Of a stretch of DNA of 64,000 nucleotides, positions 27,572-36,030 are shown one piece after another. This DNA comes from Myxococcales bacterium (GTDB taxonomy: Bacteria > Myxococcota_A > Polyangia > Haliangiales > Haliangiaceae). Below the pieces are notes generated by a model that was not told where the DNA came from, did no database searches, and was given only the letters and a program-made list of their open reading frames with translations. Location: positions 62,001 to 126,000 of the forward strand of contig JADJUF010000020.1 of the NCBI GenBank assembly GCA_016717005.1, read 5' to 3'. Position numbers and translations under genes: made by a program. Numbering within the stretch: position 1 is the first letter of the stretch; every line of letters starts with the position of its first letter.

Positions 27572-28951
27572 TCAGCCCGGACGCCGCCGCCGCCAGCGCA
27601 GGGCCAGCGCGCCCAGCACGATCAGGCCCGCGCCGTCAGGCCGGCCGCCGGTCGAGCAGCAGCCACCCTCGTCGACGGTCGGCAGGCACCCGAAGCTCTC
27701 GTCGTCGACGATCCGGCAGCTCAGGCCGGCGCCGCAGGCCCCGTCGAGGGGGTAGCACGGCTCGGTGCAGGCGCCGACGCCGTCGGCGACGGCGCACAGC
27801 TTGCCGACGCAGTCCTCGTCGATCGTGCACGCGCCGCCGATCGCGACCGTGCCCGCGGGCGACCGACAGCCGCCGCCCGCGCAGGTCTGGCCCGGCAAGC
27901 AGGTCGAGGCGTCGACGCACGCCGCGCCCTTGGTGACCGTGCGCGCGGCCACGCCGACGTTGCCGAGGTCGTCGCGGGTGCGGACCTCGAGCTCGAGGGT
28001 GCCGTCGGGCACCTCGGCCGGGGTCGCGAGCTGGTACAGGTCCTCGGTCGCCGAGCCCGGCGCGCGCACCCAGGCGCGGCCGTTGATCCACAGCGCCACC
28101 TCGGTCAGCGGCCGCGGGCTCACCGGCGCCACGAACACCGAGAACCGCGCGTCGACGACCGCGCCCTCGGGCGGATAGTCGATGCGGACCTCGGGCGCGG
28201 CCGGCGCCTGCCCCGGACCGATCGCGTCGGTCAGGTGGATGAACGAGTTCTGGGTCGCGCCGCACTGGCACGGCCGCTCGCCGGTCAGCTCGCCGCAGGC
28301 CAGCGAGCGGTTGACGAACACCTTGGCGCCGCAGCCGCCGAGGTAGGTCATCGGGTCCTTGCACGCGAACTCGTGGTCGAGGCCGTACAGGTGGCCGGCC
28401 TCGTGGATGACGGTCGTGCACAGCTCCTCGACCTGCTCGGGTCGCGCCGCGTGGGCGTTGGCGAACGCGAACGCGATCGCCGACGGCAGCGGCGAGCAAT
28501 CGTTGGTCAGCGGCGCCACGCCCAGCGTGTTGGGCCCGAGCGCGAGCGCGCTGGGCAGCCCGGCCGCCATGACCTCGAGGTAGCGCCCGCTGCTCGGCTC
28601 GTCGGTCACGACCGTGACCGCCCACGGCTCGTAGCGGGCGCGCACGCACGCGACCATCCCGTCCCAGGTCGCCTGATCCCACGCGAACGGCTCGAGGGTC
28701 ACGGTCGACGGCGCGCCGTTGCGCCCGAGGATCGACGACCGGTCGCCCGCGGCGCTGTCGTCGCCGGCGGTGACCGTGCACCCGGCCGCGCACGGGTTCA
28801 GGTAGATCACCTTGGCGCCGCCGCTGGCCCGGGTCCGCGGCGGATCGACCACGACGTAGTCGAGGGGCTGGGCCGCAGCGGCCGAGGCAGAGAAGGTCAA
28901 CCCCAGGCCGAGACCGACGAGGCCGACGAGGCTGCGCGTTGCGTCCGCCAT
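27572..28951 (-). CDS. Secreted metzincin-type metalloprotease with MYXO-CTERM-like tail
   Basis: A 459-residue secreted zinc protease. The signal peptide ends SASAAAAQP. The zinc site HEAGHLYGLDHE (HExxHxxGxxH) and the Met-turn candidate DPMTYLGG show the metzincin fold. A middle region looks Ig-like (RIDYPPEGAVVDARFSVFV). Two Cys-rich blocks follow (CLPGQTCAGGGC, GACTIDEDCVGKLC). The C-terminus matches the MYXO-CTERM plan: a Cys-Ser/Gly motif (GGCCSTGG), a hydrophobic helix (GAGLIVLGALAL), then Arg-rich RWRRRRPG. Such tails are processed by a myxosortase and mark surface proteins. TACCTT lies 6 nt before the ATG. Confidence 0.88.
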   Translation of the reverse strand: MADATRSLVGLVGLGLGLTFSASAAAAQPLDYVVVDPPRTRASGGAKVIYLNPCAAGCTVTAGDDSAAGDRSSILGRNGAPSTVTLEPFAWDQATWDGMVACVRARYEPWAVTVVTDEPSSGRYLEVMAAGLPSALALGPNTLGVAPLTNDCSPLPSAIAFAFANAHAARPEQVEELCTTVIHEAGHLYGLDHEFACKDPMTYLGGCGAKVFVNRSLACGELTGERPCQCGATQNSFIHLTDAIGPGQAPAAPEVRIDYPPEGAVVDARFSVFVAPVSPRPLTEVALWINGRAWVRAPGSATEDLYQLATPAEVPDGTLELEVRTRDDLGNVGVAARTVTKGAACVDASTCLPGQTCAGGGCRSPAGTVAIGGACTIDEDCVGKLCAVADGVGACTEPCYPLDGACGAGLSCRIVDDESFGCLPTVDEGGCCSTGGRPDGAGLIVLGALALRWRRRRPG

Positions 28952-28957
28952 CGCTCG

Positions 28958-28963
28958 AAGGTA
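28958..28963 (-). promoter_or_regulatory. Leaderless-type -10 (TACCTT) for the metalloprotease
   Basis: TACCTT on the minus strand, 6 nt before the ATG at 28951, in a 39-bp divergent gap that also holds the promoter of the next gene. Confidence 0.42.
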
Positions 28964-28977
28964 GCAGCTCCGTCGCC

Positions 28978-28983
28978 TATAGT
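28978..28983 (+). promoter_or_regulatory. Leaderless-type -10 (TATAGT) for the gene at 28991
   Basis: TATAGT, near the TATAAT consensus, 7 nt before the ATG at 28991. Together with TACCTT on the other strand it makes a compact divergent promoter pair. Confidence 0.47.
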
Positions 28984-28990
28984 TCGCGTG

Positions 28991-29935
28991 ATGCTGCACG
29001 CCGCGCCTGCCCCGGGACGGTCGTGGCGCGTGGTGCGCCGGCTCGAGCTGCGCTACCGCGGCGGACGTGATCTGACCCACGACCGCCCGGCCCACGTCCG
29101 AGCCGCCAGCGCCCTCACCCGCTGGCGCGGCGCGGTGGCGGTGGTGTCCGACGACGCCAGCTTCGTGGCCACCATCGACCTCGCGACCGGCCTGTGCGAT
29201 CCGATCGCGCTGCCGGCCGCGGCCGACGGCCGCCGGCAGTTCGATCGCGGCCGCGGCAACAAGGCCGACAAGCTCGACCTCGAGGCGTGCTTCGAGCTCG
29301 ACGGCGCGCTGATCGCGCTCGGCTCCGACAGCGGCCTGGCGGTCCGGCGCCAGGCCGCGGTGGTCGACGACCGCGGCCCGCGCCTGGTGCCGCTGCCACG
29401 CCTGTACGCGGCCCTGCACCAGCCGGCGCTCGGGCCCGGCGTGCTCAACCTCGAGGGCGCCACCTGCCACGGCGGCCGGCTCGCGCTCGGCAACCGCGGC
29501 GGCGACACCACCGGCGGCGCGGCGACCCGCGACGCGATCGCGTGGCTGGCGCTCGCGGACGTGCGCGCGCTCCTGACCGCGCCGGACGCGGCGGCGGTGC
29601 CGGCGATCGCGTGGACCGCGCTCGAGCTCGGCGCCATCGACGGCGTGCCCCTGCGGCTGACCGAGCTCGAGGCCTGGGACGACGCGCTGGCGTTCGCGGC
29701 CACCGCCGAGGCCACCACCACGGCCTACGACGACGGCGCCGTCGCCGGCAGCGTGATCGGGAGCGTCGGCGCGACCGCGGCCTGGTGGGCGCCGGTGCTC
29801 GACCTCGACGGCCAGCCGCTGCGCGCCAAGCTCGAGGGGCTGGTCCGCGTCGACGACCGCTGGCTGGCCTCGGTCGACGCCGACGACCCCGAGCGGGCCT
29901 CGGACCTGCTCGAGCTGCGCCTCGACGGTGCGTGA
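28991..29935 (+). CDS. Uncharacterised propeller-like protein
   Basis: A 314-residue protein without a signal peptide or membrane helix. It reads as repeated beta-strand units (HVRAASALTRWRGAVAVVSDD, EACFELDGALIALGSDSG, CHGGRLALGNRGGD), suggesting a beta-propeller-like fold, with a Lys/Asp-rich signature GNKADKLDLEACFE in the first third. I loosely associate this with the uncharacterised DUF6929 family, unverified. Function is unknown. It has its own promoter and is divergent from the protease. Confidence 0.72.
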   Translation: MLHAAPAPGRSWRVVRRLELRYRGGRDLTHDRPAHVRAASALTRWRGAVAVVSDDASFVATIDLATGLCDPIALPAAADGRRQFDRGRGNKADKLDLEACFELDGALIALGSDSGLAVRRQAAVVDDRGPRLVPLPRLYAALHQPALGPGVLNLEGATCHGGRLALGNRGGDTTGGAATRDAIAWLALADVRALLTAPDAAAVPAIAWTALELGAIDGVPLRLTELEAWDDALAFAATAEATTTAYDDGAVAGSVIGSVGATAAWWAPVLDLDGQPLRAKLEGLVRVDDRWLASVDADDPERASDLLELRLDGA

Positions 29936-29966
<31 letters not shown>

Positions 29967-29967
29967 A

Positions 29968-29973
29968 TATACT
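29968..29973 (+). promoter_or_regulatory. Leaderless-type -10 (TATACT) for the DUF4333-like lipoprotein
   Basis: TATACT, 6 nt before the ATG at 29980. The -35 position would fall inside the GCGGGC repeat, so none is visible. Confidence 0.47.
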
Positions 29974-29979
29974 CGGCCC

Positions 29980-30495
29980 ATGAAGCGCACGCCCTACCTC
30001 GCCGCGATCTCCCTCCTGTCGATGACCGCGCTGGGCGCGCTGGGCTGCACCGGCAAGGCCTCCGGCGGCCAGGTCGAGAAGAAGATCGTCGAGTGGGCCA
30101 AGTCGATGGGCGTCGAGGTCACCAAGGCCACCTGCCCGAAGTCGATCAAGGTCGAGGTCGACACCACGTTCGAGTGCAAGACCCAGGTCAGCACCGGCGA
30201 GGAGCTGACCGTGCAGGGCACGGTCACGAGCAAGTCGGGCAAGAACTTCGAGTACTCGATCAAGGTCGTCGAGCCGACCTACTTCGCCGAGAAGGCCGCG
30301 GCCTACCTCGACGACGCGCTGACCCAGCAGGTCGGCGTCAAGCCCAAGTCGGTCGACTGCGGCCCGCCCGGCATCCACAAGATCCCGGCCGACCTCAAGA
30401 TCACCTGCGTCGCCACCGATCCCGAGGACCACGCCACCAAGATCTCCTTCGTGTTCAAGGCCGACGGGACCGTCGACACCTGGGCGGCGGAGTAG
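29980..30495 (+). CDS. Small lipoprotein with tandem DUF4333-like repeats
   Basis: A 171-residue lipoprotein (lipobox LGALGC). Two similar units follow. The first runs from VEKKIVEWAKSMGVEVTK to FECKTQVSTGEELTV, the second from YLDDALTQQVGVKPKSVDC to KITCVATDPEDHATKIS. Each holds a Cys pair and the order helix - CP/CG - strand - C seen in DUF4333 proteins. Function is unknown. It is Lys-rich compared with its neighbours. Stands alone with its own promoter. Confidence 0.8.
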   Translation: MKRTPYLAAISLLSMTALGALGCTGKASGGQVEKKIVEWAKSMGVEVTKATCPKSIKVEVDTTFECKTQVSTGEELTVQGTVTSKSGKNFEYSIKVVEPTYFAEKAAAYLDDALTQQVGVKPKSVDCGPPGIHKIPADLKITCVATDPEDHATKISFVFKADGTVDTWAAE

Positions 30496-30532
30496 CGCTG
30501 ACCTGCGGGCAGGGTCGCGCGCGCGCGGGCCG

Positions 30533-31615
30533 CTACTTCTTGCGCCCGAACAGCCCGGGCAGCTTGTGGCGCAGGCCGCGGAGGCGGTCGCCGAACGCCG
30601 CGGGCTGATCCTCGGGCCGCAGCTCGGCGATCGGCGTCAGCGCCGACAGGTCGCCGGTGCGCGTGCCGAGCCCCATCGACGCCCGGGCCTCGACCACGGT
30701 CTTGGCCAGCATCGAGTGCAGGTCGCGGCGCAGCTGCACCTTCTTGAGCGAGGTGCCGATCTGGCGCGCGAACTCGCGCGTGCTCGGGTAGCGCTGCTCG
30801 GGCCGCGCCGACAGGGCGCGGGTGATCAGCGCCGCGAAGTCACTCGGCACGTCGGGCCGCAGCGGCTTGAGCGGCTGGACCTGGCACTCGCGCAGGCGGG
30901 TGTAGGTCTCGTAGTCGTTGGCGCCGTCGAACAGCTTGCGCCCGACCAGCGCCTCCCACATCACCGAGCCGGCCGCGAACTGGTCCGACGGCGGGATCGG
31001 GCGACCGCCGCTGACGATCTCCGGCGACAGGTACGACATCTTGCCCTTGACCACGCCGGGCTCGGTGGCCTCGAGCCGGCGATCGGCCGCGAGCGCCAGG
31101 CCGAAGTCGATCACCTTCACCATGCCGCGGGTCGTCAGCAGGATGTTGTGCGGGCTGACGTCGCGGTGCACGACCGGCGTCACGACGCCGTTCTCGAGCC
31201 GCTCGTGCCCGGCCGCGAGCCCGCGCAGGATGCCGACGCCGACCGCCGCGACCAGCTCCCAGCGCGGACCCTCGCCGCGCTCGAAGTGCCAGCGGGTCCA
31301 GGTGCCGAGGTCGACGCCCTCGACCCACTCGAGCACCATGAAGTAGTGGCCGCGCTCGGTGAGGAAGTCGCGGACCTCGGCCAGGTTGGGCGACTCGAGC
31401 GCCGCGCCCAGGCGCGCCTCCTCGACGAACATCTGCACGTAGGCCGGCTGCTGCGCCAGCGCCGGGTGCATGTGCTTGACCGCGACCACGCGGCGAAAGC
31501 CCAGCGCGCCCTCGAGCTCCGCCCGCCACACGTCGGCCATGCCGCCGCGCCCGGCCACCTCGATCAGCCGGTAGCGCCGACCGATCAGGTCGCCCGGCTT
31601 CGGCACCTCGGACAT
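30533..31615 (-). CDS. Ser/Thr protein kinase (soluble)
   Basis: A 360-residue cytoplasmic kinase. The ATP-loop is AGRGGMADVWRAE, the lysine is in VVAVKHMHP, the catalytic loop is VVHRDVSPHN and the metal motif is IDFGLAL. A SPE site (SYLSPEIVSG) replaces the usual APE. Residues after about 280 form a basic helical tail (SLKKVQLRRDLHSML) without a membrane helix. The HRDVSPHN variant is frequent in myxobacterial kinases. Substrates are unknown. It is divergent from the serine hydrolase gene, with no leaderless-type hexamer at its start. Confidence 0.92.
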   Translation of the reverse strand: MSEVPKPGDLIGRRYRLIEVAGRGGMADVWRAELEGALGFRRVVAVKHMHPALAQQPAYVQMFVEEARLGAALESPNLAEVRDFLTERGHYFMVLEWVEGVDLGTWTRWHFERGEGPRWELVAAVGVGILRGLAAGHERLENGVVTPVVHRDVSPHNILLTTRGMVKVIDFGLALAADRRLEATEPGVVKGKMSYLSPEIVSGGRPIPPSDQFAAGSVMWEALVGRKLFDGANDYETYTRLRECQVQPLKPLRPDVPSDFAALITRALSARPEQRYPSTREFARQIGTSLKKVQLRRDLHSMLAKTVVEARASMGLGTRTGDLSALTPIAELRPEDQPAAFGDRLRGLRHKLPGLFGRKK

Positions 31616-31664
31616 CTAGACATCATCGCACGCGCTCGCCGCCGCTCGCCCGGCGTCCGCGGAC

Positions 31665-31670
31665 TATTGT
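31665..31670 (+). promoter_or_regulatory. Possible -10 (TATTGT) upstream of the hydrolase
   Basis: TATTGT lies about 60 nt before the ATG at 31732, so this transcript would carry a leader, unlike most others here. No clear -35. Confidence 0.28.
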
Positions 31671-31731
31671 GGCCGGCTGGCCGCGGCCCCGGCGCCCGGC
31701 GCGGTCGAGGCCGCGGTTCGCCGCCCCGCGG

Positions 31732-32859
31732 ATGCGCGCTCGCCTGTGCCTCGCCGCGTCGCTCGTGCTCGTGCTCGCCGCCTGCGGCGACGACGGCGCG
31801 ACCCCGCCGGCGCCCGATCTGTCGGTCGAGGCCGCGGGGCCGTACCCGGTCGGCACCGTCGACGTCACGCTCACCGACGGCGCCCGCGCCCGCGACCTGC
31901 CGACCCAGGTGTGGTTCCCGGCCGAGGCCGGCGCCGCCGCCGCCGCGGCGACCGGCTTCCCGATCGCCGAGCTCGAGCTCGAGCCCAACCGCACGACCTA
32001 CGCCGACCTCCTGGCCGCGGCCGATCCCGCGTGCCCGAGCCGCACCGCCCACGCCGCGCGCGGCGCCGCGCCCGCGCCCGGCCGCTTCCCGCTGATCGCG
32101 ATCTCGCACTGCCACGAGTGCACGCGGTTCTCGACCGCGACCGTGGCCGAGCGCCTGGCCAGCCACGGCTTCGTCGTCGTCGCGGTCGATCACGTCGGCA
32201 ACACGCTCTGGAACCAGCAGGCCGGCGACGGGCTGCCGCTCGACACCACCACGCTCGCGACCCGCGTCGCCGACGTCCGGCTCGCGATCGACGCCGCGCT
32301 CGCCGGCACGCCGCCGTTCCCGGCCGCGCTCACCGCGGTCATCGATCCCGAGACGATCGGCGTGATGGGCCACAGCTTCGGCGCGGTCACCGCCGGCATG
32401 GTGACCCAGGCCGAGCCGCGCATCGACGCGGCGCTGGCGCTGGCGGCGCCGATGGAGAACCCGCTCCTGCCCGGCGTCCACGTCGCCGACCTGGGCCGGC
32501 CGCTGGGATTCGTGCTCGCGGTCGAGGACAACTCGATCACCGAGCTCGGCAACAACCTCATCCGGAGCAACTACGACCAGGCCACCGCCGGCGCGTGGCG
32601 CGCCGAGATCGCCGACGCCGGGCACTGGTCGGTCTCGGATCTGGTCGGCGTCATCCCCGGCTTCGCGCCGGGCTGCCAGGCCGGCACCCGCCAGACCGAC
32701 GGCCAGCCGTTCACGTACCTCGACGCCGCTACCGGCCGCGCCATCACCGCCGCCTACGCCACCGCGTTCTTCCGCGCCTACCTCGCCGACGACGCCGGCG
32801 CCCGCGCCTACCTCGACGCGCCGCGCCCGGCCGGGACCGTCACCGTCACGCGGAGGTAG
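31732..32859 (+). CDS. Alpha/beta-hydrolase lipoprotein (PAF-acetylhydrolase-like)
   Basis: A 375-residue exported lipoprotein (lipobox VLVLAACG) with a serine hydrolase domain. The nucleophile elbow GHSFGAV is present, the oxyanion region is LIAISHCHECTRFS, and AGHWSVSDL carries the likely catalytic histidine. The overall pattern (VTLTDGARARDLPTQVWFP near the N-terminus) resembles platelet-activating-factor acetylhydrolase-like esterases. The start is set by the lipoprotein signal. Its 3' end lies inside a 68-bp tandem duplication. Confidence 0.85.
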   Translation: MRARLCLAASLVLVLAACGDDGATPPAPDLSVEAAGPYPVGTVDVTLTDGARARDLPTQVWFPAEAGAAAAAATGFPIAELELEPNRTTYADLLAAADPACPSRTAHAARGAAPAPGRFPLIAISHCHECTRFSTATVAERLASHGFVVVAVDHVGNTLWNQQAGDGLPLDTTTLATRVADVRLAIDAALAGTPPFPAALTAVIDPETIGVMGHSFGAVTAGMVTQAEPRIDAALALAAPMENPLLPGVHVADLGRPLGFVLAVEDNSITELGNNLIRSNYDQATAGAWRAEIADAGHWSVSDLVGVIPGFAPGCQAGTRQTDGQPFTYLDAATGRAITAAYATAFFRAYLADDAGARAYLDAPRPAGTVTVTRR

Positions 32860-32976
32860 CCCAGCCGTGGATCGGCAGCTCGCTGACGAGCACGCGCGCG
32901 CGGCCGGCCACCGTCACGCGGAGGTAGCCCAGCCGTGGATCGGCAGCTCGCTGACGAACACGCGCTCGCGGCCGGC
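32841..32976. repeat. 68-bp tandem duplication across two convergent gene ends
   Basis: Positions 32841-32908 and 32909-32976 match over 68 bp with two differences. Each copy carries the hydrolase's last codons and stop on one strand and the last 13 codons plus stop of the GIDE-like gene (VSELPIHGWATSA) on the other. Both genes stay intact because each ends in the copy it meets first. The base differences show the duplication is not a simple assembly stutter. Confidence 0.9.
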
Positions 32977-33440
32977 CCCGGTCACGCGCACGCGCGTGCC
33001 GCCGCGGGTGGGATCGGGATCGCGCTCTGGCACCAGCCGGCCGTGGACCGCGACCACCTCGCCGACCGCCAGCACGCCCTCGCGCAGGACCACGAGGCCC
33101 TCGGGGAGCCGGAACCGGCGCACCAGCTCGGCCACGGCCTGGACCACGCGCGCGCCCGGCGCCACCTCGAACCGCCGGTCGTAGTCGACCTCGACCTGCG
33201 CGCCCTCGGGATCGATCAGCGCGATGCCGGTGCCGTCGTCGATCTCGAACGACTGGCCGCGGGCCTCGTAGGCCAGCCGGGTCCAGCCGACCCCGTCCTC
33301 GGGCATCTCGACGACGATCTTGTAGTACCAGCACGGCCGCCCCGACAGCGGCGCGGCGATCGGCGCGTCGCCGATCAGCGTGCCCCGCACCCAGCCGACG
33401 CCGTCACGCTCGATCGAGCCGATCGCCGACGGCGCCTCGA

Positions 33441-33444
<4 letters not shown>
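32914..33444 (-). CDS. GIDE-like domain protein coupled to an acyl-CoA dehydrogenase
   Basis: A 176-residue soluble protein whose fold pattern resembles the GIDE domain of MUL1-like proteins: GVGWVRGTLIGDAPIAAPLS, RPCWYYKIVVE, then SFEIDDGTGIALIDPEGAQV. Bacterial GIDE-like proteins are uncharacterised and usually membrane-anchored; no helix anchor is seen here. ATG 33444 overlaps the stop of the acyl-CoA dehydrogenase as ATGA, so the two are co-translated. The link between them is unexplained. The last codons lie in the 68-bp duplication. Confidence 0.7.
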
Positions 33445-34589
<1,145 letters not shown>

Positions 34590-34595
34590 GCCGCG

Positions 34596-34605
34596 ATGCT
34601 AGCAT
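34596..34605. promoter_or_regulatory. Palindromic shared -10, ATGCTAGCAT, for divergent genes
   Basis: A perfect 10-bp palindrome holding TAGCAT on both strands. On the minus strand it is 6 nt before the acyl-CoA dehydrogenase GTG; on the plus strand it is 10 nt before the kinase ATG at 34616. Overlapping -10 elements would make the two promoters mutually exclusive. Confidence 0.42.
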
Positions 34606-34615
34606 CGACGTCGGG

Positions 34616-35368
34616 ATGGACGAGCGCGCTGGCCCCTGGATCCTCGGCGAGGTCATCGCCGCCGGCGAGCTGGCCGAGGTCCGGGTCGGTCGGGCCGGTG
34701 CCGCCGAGGCTGCGATCAAGCGGTTGCACGCCCACGCCGCCCGGGACCCGGCGGTGCAGGCGCTGTTTCGGGCCGAGGCGACGCTCACCTGCGCCCTTCC
34801 GCCGCACCCCCGCGTGGTCCGCGGCCGCGGCCACGACCTCGACGGCGACCGCCCGCACCTCGTGCTCGAGCGCGTCGACGGGATCGATCTGCGGGCCCAG
34901 CTCGGGATCGCGCACGCGCCGGCGCAGGTCGCCGCGATCGTCGCGGGCGCCGCCGCCGCGGTGGCGTTCGTCCACGCCCAGGGCTGGGTCCACGGCGACG
35001 TCGTGCCGGCCAACCTGATCGTCGGCCCCGACGGCCCGGTGCTGTGCGACCTCGGCGTGGCCCGGGCGATCGGCGTCGCCGGGCCGGTGCGCGGCACCGC
35101 GGCGTACATGGCGCCCGAGCAGGTGCGCGGGCAGGCGTGGACCACCGCCGTCGACGTGTTCGCGCTCGGCGTGATCGCCTGGGAGCTCGCCACCGGGGCG
35201 CGGCTGTTCCACCGCGGCGCCAGCTACCTGTCGATGGCCGCGGTGGTGGAGACCGCCGCGCCGGCCCTCGATGACACCGCGCTGGCGGCGGTGGTGGCGG
35301 CCGCGCTGGCCAAGGATCCGGCGGCGCGCCCGACCGCGGCCGAGCTGGGCGCCGCGCTGGCCCCTTGA
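34616..35368 (+). CDS. Minimal Ser/Thr kinase-like protein, partly degenerate
   Basis: A 250-residue protein consisting of little but a kinase domain. The ATP lysine is kept (AAIKRLHAH). The Gly loop is poor (AAGELAEVRVG). The catalytic loop is VHGDVVPANLIV (HGD instead of HRD, no Lys), and DLG replaces DFG (LCDLGVARA). The APE site is kept (MAPEQVRG). It may be weakly active or act as a pseudokinase scaffold. It lacks sensor, linker and membrane parts. Its stop lies 38 bp before the next start. Confidence 0.85.
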   Translation: MDERAGPWILGEVIAAGELAEVRVGRAGAAEAAIKRLHAHAARDPAVQALFRAEATLTCALPPHPRVVRGRGHDLDGDRPHLVLERVDGIDLRAQLGIAHAPAQVAAIVAGAAAAVAFVHAQGWVHGDVVPANLIVGPDGPVLCDLGVARAIGVAGPVRGTAAYMAPEQVRGQAWTTAVDVFALGVIAWELATGARLFHRGASYLSMAAVVETAAPALDDTALAAVVAAALAKDPAARPTAAELGAALAP

Positions 35369-35394
35369 CGCGCCCCAACCCCGCGGGGGCCTGG

Positions 35395-35400
35395 TATCGT
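35395..35400 (+). promoter_or_regulatory. Leaderless-type -10 (TATCGT) for the lectin-like lipoprotein
   Basis: TATCGT, 6 nt before the GTG at 35407. Supports the GTG as start and a transcript separate from the kinase gene. Confidence 0.42.
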
Positions 35401-35406
35401 GGGCCC

Positions 35407-36030
35407 GTGCTTCGCCTGACTGGACTGCTGACGCTGGTCGCCGCGTGCTCGTTCACGGCGGCCGGCGGGCCCGACGCGGGCGACGGCACGAGCGGGGACG
35501 ACGCGGCCCCCGAGGACGGCACCGTCGCCGTCGACGCCGCGGCCGTCGACGCGGTGGCCGTCGACGCGGTGGCCGTCGACGCGGTGGCCATCGACGCCCC
35601 GCCGCCCTGCCCCGCCACCTACATCAACGGCTACCGCTACGTCGGCACCCAGCAGACGTGGCGCGTGGCCGAGGCCGACTGCGAGGACGACTCCGACGGC
35701 CTGACCCACCTGGTCGTGCTCGACAACGACGCCGAGCGGATCGCGATCAACACGCTGATCACCAGCCTGGCGGGCACCGACATCTGGGTCGGCATCATGC
35801 GCGACCCGCCGATGCCGTGGGTGTGGCGCCAGGTCACCGGCGGCCCGGCCAGCTACCTGCCGTGGGAGGGCGACCAGCCCGACAACCAGTCCGGCGATCA
35901 GCAGGTCGTCACGCTGATGCGCGCCACTGGCCTCCTGCGCGACGTCAGCCCGGGCACCTCGACCGCGCGCCCGGCCCTGTGCGAGTGCGATCGGCGACCG
36001 CCGACGAACGCCGACTACGCCGACCCGTGA
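35407..36030 (+). CDS. C-type-lectin-like lipoprotein with VDA repeats
   Basis: A 207-residue lipoprotein from GTG 35407 (TLLTLVAACS lipobox). After an acidic linker comes a repeated VDAVAVDAVAVDA stretch encoded by 15-bp units. Then comes a C-type-lectin-like domain: YRYVGTQQTWRVAEADCEDD, IWVGIMRDPP, WEGDQPDNQSGDQ and a closing ALCECD. The QPD motif in a carbohydrate-binding position suggests galactose-type sugar binding in true lectins; binding here is unproven. The gene ends exactly where the convergent kinase gene ends. Confidence 0.82.
   Translation: MLRLTGLLTLVAACSFTAAGGPDAGDGTSGDDAAPEDGTVAVDAAAVDAVAVDAVAVDAVAIDAPPPCPATYINGYRYVGTQQTWRVAEADCEDDSDGLTHLVVLDNDAERIAINTLITSLAGTDIWVGIMRDPPMPWVWRQVTGGPASYLPWEGDQPDNQSGDQQVVTLMRATGLLRDVSPGTSTARPALCECDRRPPTNADYADP

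Noticed and set aside
32846..33334. A second minus-strand frame ending with the same residues as the GIDE-like gene
   Set aside because: It is the duplicated copy of the gene end read in a shifted frame; the upstream part is a shadow.
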